8,269 nucleotides of DNA from Deltaproteobacteria bacterium (GTDB taxonomy: Bacteria; Desulfobacterota; Desulfarculia; Adiutricales; Adiutricaceae): contig JAITJP010000452.1 in assembly GCA_031278835.1 (NCBI GenBank), positions 1-8,269 on the forward strand. The letters are read 5' to 3'. The notes under the pieces are model-generated. The model did not search any database. It was not told the DNA's origin and worked only from the letters and a program-made list of their open reading frames with translations. This document shows positions 5,843-8,269 of this stretch, piece by piece (within the stretch, counting starts at the first letter, position 1; each line of letters begins with the position of its first letter). The translations under genes were made by a program, and so were the position numbers.

Positions 5843-6496
5843 ATGAACGGTGACCCGCAAGTTTTGACTCCGGAGATTTTGTTTCCCGGCCAGAGGATTA
5901 GACTTTTGGCTATGGGCACCATTAAGTCCAAATGGTCCACTATCCTAGTGGGCAGTCGGCCGGGCCGCTATCTCATAATCGAGGTGCCCAAAGTTAACGG
6001 CCTACCGGTGGTTTTGGATGAAGGCAGCAGCTGGTCGATAAATTTCATCGCCCGCGGCCAGATCCTCATCTTTCCGGCCGAGGTGGTCGCTTCCATCAAT
6101 CGCCCTTACGCCTTGGCCTTTTTGACTTGGCCCCAAAGCGTCGAGATTTCCAACCTAAGGACCGACAAACGCTATCCGGTCAATATCCCGGTGACCTTGG
6201 CCGCCTCGGATCGGCCCACGGAAATCGTGGCCAAAGGCCTGGTTTTGGACATCTCCTGGGGTGGCTGCTTGGCCGCCTCGACCGTGGAACTGCCCGATCA
6301 AACCCATCTGAACATGACCATGTACCTTGATTCCCAAAACGCCATCGAGGGCCTGGTCGTGGAAAAAAAGGGCAGCCGCAACCAGCAGGGCACTTTTTAC
6401 ACCGGCTTGTCCTTTCTGGCCTCCAACAAGGTCGAGGTCACCGACCGTTTGACCGAGTTTTTAAGCGACATCGAGAGTATGCCCCTTAGGCTCTGA
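5843..6496 (+). CDS. PilZ domain protein, probable c-di-GMP receptor (YcgR-like layout)
   Basis: The 217-residue protein has the layout of YcgR-type flagellar-brake proteins: an N-terminal beta-rich domain (about residues 10-100, with PGQRIRL and GRYLIIEVP resembling PilZN/YcgR N-domains) and a C-terminal PilZ domain (about 104-212). Both c-di-GMP-binding signatures are intact: RxxxR at R106-R110 (LRTDKRYP) and DxSxxG at D136, S138 and G141 (LDISWGGC). It should therefore bind the messenger and pass the signal to a partner such as a flagellar motor, pilus or secretion component; the target cannot be told from the window. It is soluble, with no signal peptide. No diguanylate cyclase or flagellar gene is nearby. 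The ATG lacks a clear Shine-Dalgarno site, but no other start suits the domain. It appears to be transcribed alone from a promoter in 5700-5842; the spacer behind it lacks a canonical terminator. Confidence 0.9.
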   Translation: MNGDPQVLTPEILFPGQRIRLLAMGTIKSKWSTILVGSRPGRYLIIEVPKVNGLPVVLDEGSSWSINFIARGQILIFPAEVVASINRPYALAFLTWPQSVEISNLRTDKRYPVNIPVTLAASDRPTEIVAKGLVLDISWGGCLAASTVELPDQTHLNMTMYLDSQNAIEGLVVEKKGSRNQQGTFYTGLSFLASNKVEVTDRLTEFLSDIESMPLRL

Positions 6497-6507
6497 TCTT
6501 GGCCCAG

Positions 6508-6528
6508 GGCCCCCGATTCTGGGGGGCC
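6508..6528. repeat. GC-only hairpin after the PilZ gene
   Basis: GGCCCCC (6508-6514) pairs with GGGGGCC (6522-6528) around a 7-base loop, 12 bases past the PilZ stop. No T-run follows, so it is not a standard intrinsic terminator; it may protect the mRNA 3' end or pause polymerase. Confidence 0.45.
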
Positions 6529-6657
6529 TCCAGGAAGCCCAAAAGGCCCAGGGCCGCCCCGGCCAAAATAGGCCCATAAAGGCCCCAAATCGGCCCCAGG
6601 AGGCCTGGCCTGGCCAAAAGCCCCCCAAACACCCCCGGCCGGCCGCCTAGGCCTTCT

Positions 6658-6677
6658 CAGGCCGCCCCAGGCCGCCC
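6658..6677. repeat. 10-bp tandem repeat, two copies
   Basis: CAGGCCGCCC occurs twice head to tail (6658-6667 and 6668-6677), with a partial third copy (CAGG) at 6678. It lies at the edge of the GGCC-rich island, near a CGGCCGGCCG palindrome at 6636-6645. Confidence 0.7.
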
Positions 6678-6798
6678 CAGGCTGGTTAGTCCTAGGGCTC
6701 AGCCAAGAGCCATCGATTACCTTTTTTCCTTGAAAACTGACTGTTTTTTTGGTAAACTGCCTAACAAAAACATGGAAGGTTATTTTTTTCGAATATCT

Positions 6799-6804
6799 TA
6801 TAAT
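6799..6804 (+). promoter_or_regulatory. Candidate -10 box for the FG-GAP gene
   Basis: A perfect TATAAT in the AT-rich leader would start transcription near 6811, about 60 bases before the ATG at 6871. No TTGACA-like box is found at 16-18 bases upstream (AAGGTT at 17). Confidence 0.4.
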
Positions 6805-6870
6805 CTATTTTCTAGATAACCGGCCGATTAGGCCTTGACAATAGTGACTTGCTCAAAGGATACTATTACC

Positions 6871-8133
6871 ATGAATCATACTTTCAAATCCCTAGCGGTT
6901 TTGGTCATGGCCGCCCTGGCCTTGTCGGTCTTTTTTTCCGCCCAGCTCCTGGCCCAAGACGAAAAGCCTCAAGTGCGCCATCCCTCATACACTCTCTTGG
7001 GTAAAAATCCGCCCCCGGTCGATTCCCCGCTCAATCCCAACTTTCTTTTGTCCCAGGAATCAAAGATCTCCGAAGGCTCCTTGTGGTATACCGATTACAT
7101 CCACGAGCGCCTGGTTGGCCTGGACGTGGCCGACGCCACTGGCGACGGTAAAAACGAGCTGGTTTACGCCACGCCCCATAACCTTTACCTGGTCCGGGTC
7201 AATAATGGCCTCATGGAACAGTTGGCCACCTTCGAGATCCCCAAGTCGGTCAAAGGCCTAAGCGTGGATTTTTACGACACCAACAATGACGGTCGTTACG
7301 AGATTGTCTTAAGTTGTCAGGCCAGCGGGGCCGGGCCCTCCTCATTTGTCTTGGCTTACGACAATTCCAAGACCCTGAAGGTTTTGGGTAGCCACCTGCC
7401 TTTCTACTTGAGAGTTTACGGGAGCGGCCAGCGCCGCAACTTGGCCGCCCAAAAGGGATCGGGCAATTCCAACAACGTTTTTATTGGAAACGTCCATCAG
7501 GCTTCCTTTTCTGGCGGTAAGGTCGTGGTCGGTGACAAGATTGAACTGCCCTTTGGCGTTAATATTTTCTTTTTTAACGCCGGCGATTTGGGCTCCTCGG
7601 GCCAAAGGATGATCGCCACGGTTACTTACCCGGCCGAGAACCTGCGGGTCTATACCGGCGGCAGCCGGGAAAATTTCGCCGCCCAGGCTTCCTCGGAATA
7701 CTGCGGCACGGTCAATTACATCGATATTTCCAATTCCAAAGACGATGGCCGCAATGTCCTCTACCTGCCTAGCCGCATAGTTTTCGCTGACATCGATAAC
7801 GACGGGGCCAACGAAGTCATCGTGGCTAAAAATCGCCAATCGGGCGTTAAGGTCATGAATAACCTGCGCTCCTTTGACGGCGGGGTCATTGAGGCCATGA
7901 AGTTTAATAACCTCTCCTTGGTGCCTTTCTTTTCCAGTACCAACCTACTGCCCGGCCCCCCGGTCGATTACCAGCTGGCCGACTTGGACAACAATGGTTC
8001 CAAAGACCTGGTCACGGCCGTGGTCCTGGACCCCGGCAGCGGCATGATCAATACCGGTTTATCTCGAATCGTATCCTACAGTAACCTTTACTCCACGCCC
8101 CAACCGGCCCAGACTTCCACGGCTTCCAAATAG
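6871..8133 (+). CDS. Exported FG-GAP/VCBS-repeat protein, function unknown
   Basis: The 420-residue protein begins with a classical Sec signal peptide: MNHTFK, a hydrophobic stretch to about residue 27, and probable cleavage after A28 (QLLA-QDEK). There is no lipobox cysteine, so it should be free in the periplasm or secreted. The mature part has FG-GAP/VCBS-type beta-propeller repeats, each with a calcium-loop-like motif: DATGDGKNE at 88-96, DTNNDGRYE at 136-144, DIDNDGANE at 307-315 and DLDNNGSKD at 371-379. Only the third is a full DxDxDG; the others are variants. Such propellers usually mediate binding rather than catalysis, and no catalytic motif is recognised. I chose the ATG at 6871 because the signal peptide starts there and AAAGGA (6855-6860) lies 10 bases upstream; an in-frame TTG at 6835 would add 12 polar residues. 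It appears to be a single-gene unit, with its own terminator. Confidence 0.88.
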   Translation: MNHTFKSLAVLVMAALALSVFFSAQLLAQDEKPQVRHPSYTLLGKNPPPVDSPLNPNFLLSQESKISEGSLWYTDYIHERLVGLDVADATGDGKNELVYATPHNLYLVRVNNGLMEQLATFEIPKSVKGLSVDFYDTNNDGRYEIVLSCQASGAGPSSFVLAYDNSKTLKVLGSHLPFYLRVYGSGQRRNLAAQKGSGNSNNVFIGNVHQASFSGGKVVVGDKIELPFGVNIFFFNAGDLGSSGQRMIATVTYPAENLRVYTGGSRENFAAQASSEYCGTVNYIDISNSKDDGRNVLYLPSRIVFADIDNDGANEVIVAKNRQSGVKVMNNLRSFDGGVIEAMKFNNLSLVPFFSSTNLLPGPPVDYQLADLDNNGSKDLVTAVVLDPGSGMINTGLSRIVSYSNLYSTPQPAQTSTASK

Positions 8134-8140
8134 CCGCTAT

Positions 8141-8171
8141 AAAAACGGGGCCTTTGGCCCCGTTTTTTTTT
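8141..8171 (+). terminator. Intrinsic terminator of the FG-GAP gene
   Basis: AAAAACGGGGCC (8141-8152) and GGCCCCGTTTTT (8156-8167) form a 12-bp perfect stem with a TTT loop, running into nine T residues (8163-8171). It starts 7 bases after the stop codon. The A-run makes it potentially active in the other direction as well. Confidence 0.95.
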
Positions 8172-8206
8172 AGGCTATTTTTTCCAGCTTGGACCTAAAA
8201 AAATGT

Positions 8207-8234
8207 TTGACAAATTTTCTAGGCCAGCTATAAT
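8207..8234 (+). promoter_or_regulatory. Near-consensus sigma70 promoter of the tRNA gene
   Basis: A perfect TTGACA (8207-8212) and a perfect TATAAT (8229-8234) are separated by 16 bases, one fewer than the optimum. Transcription should begin near 8241, leaving a 5' leader of only about 7 bases before the tRNA. This is the strongest promoter in the window. Confidence 0.9.
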
Positions 8235-8247
8235 AGCTATTTGCCGC

Positions 8248-8269
8248 GGAGAGGTGTCCGAGTGGCTTA
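8248..8269 (+). tRNA. 5' part of a tRNA, probably tRNA-Ser (cut by window end)
   Basis: The last 22 bases read GGAGAGG, then T8-G9, then TCC GAGTGGCTTA. This is a tRNA acceptor strand, the invariant U8, and the start of a D-arm with the GAGTGG loop typical of class II tRNAs. The GGAGAGGTGTCCGAGTGG opening is most like bacterial tRNA-Ser; tRNA-Tyr and tRNA-Leu are less likely alternatives. The anticodon lies beyond the window, so the identity is not proven. Confidence 0.85.

Larger units (their letters stand above)
6497..6870. other. Spacer: GGCC-rich island, then AT-rich leader
   Basis: The first 190 bases are extremely GC-rich and C-skewed, with 17 GGCC tetramers between 6501 and 6673. The rest, from about 6715, is AT-rich and carries the likely promoter and ribosome binding site of the next gene. 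No open frame here resembles a protein, and a glycine/proline-rich reverse frame is judged compositional. Confidence 0.7.

Noticed and set aside
6397..6588. Gly/Pro-rich open frame on the reverse strand over the PilZ end and spacer
   Set aside because: Low-complexity translation of the GGCC-rich island, overlapping the PilZ coding region; no domain or start signal.
6835..6870. TTGACA at 6835-6840 as a -35 box, or its TTG as the FG-GAP gene start
   Set aside because: A start point from this box would fall at or beyond the ATG at 6871 and its best -10 is 20 bases away; as a start codon it would put polar residues before a complete signal peptide.
1..8269. CRISPR array, insertion sequence, prophage, toxin-antitoxin or defence genes
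   Set aside because: No regularly spaced repeats, transposase or integrase motifs, or short gene pairs of these kinds were seen; the repeats present are short local dyads and one 10-bp tandem pair.

Overview
The window reads as chromosomal DNA from an anaerobic, Gram-negative-like bacterium. The strongest clue is a complete hydG, the radical SAM enzyme that makes the CO/CN-bearing iron synthon for the [FeFe]-hydrogenase H-cluster; such hydrogenases are found almost only in anaerobes. A PilZ (c-di-GMP) protein, a proteobacterial-type LeuC and a secreted FG-GAP protein would suit a Desulfobacterota (former Deltaproteobacteria) lineage, but that placement is inference from gene content and style, not from any marker gene. 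Coding regions are GC-moderate to GC-rich with heavy GCC (Ala) use. Most spacers are AT-rich, with two conspicuous GC-rich exceptions.

Layout. Positions 1-75 are probably the last 24 codons of an upstream gene that runs into hydG (77-1495, +), whose strong ribosome binding site lies inside that tail. hydG meets a convergent EamA/DMT permease gene (1541-2425, -) over a shared hairpin that acts as a terminator. A long spacer (2426-3123) follows, holding a GC-rich island, a possible reverse-strand promoter for the permease gene and a 12-bp inverted repeat just before leuC (3124-4521, +). leuC has no leuD beside it. Next come a receiver-like/TPR protein with a degenerate phosphorylation site (4616-5653, +), a PilZ protein (5843-6496, +), a strikingly GGCC-rich spacer (about 6497-6690), and an exported FG-GAP repeat protein (6871-8133, +) with a clear terminator. 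The window ends inside a tRNA gene (probably tRNA-Ser) preceded by a near-ideal sigma70 promoter.

How the genes relate. There is no single large operon: terminators or terminator-like hairpins separate most units. hydG serves hydrogenase maturation, leuC leucine biosynthesis, and the EamA protein export or uptake of a small metabolite. The pseudo-receiver/TPR protein and the PilZ protein are adjacent but separately transcribed signalling-type genes that could act on surface or motility functions; that link is speculative. I found no CRISPR array, insertion sequence, phage module, toxin-antitoxin pair or recognisable defence system, and no convincing wholly new system. The points most worth a second look are the degenerate receiver, the orphan leuC with its leader repeat, and the two GC-rich intergenic islands.
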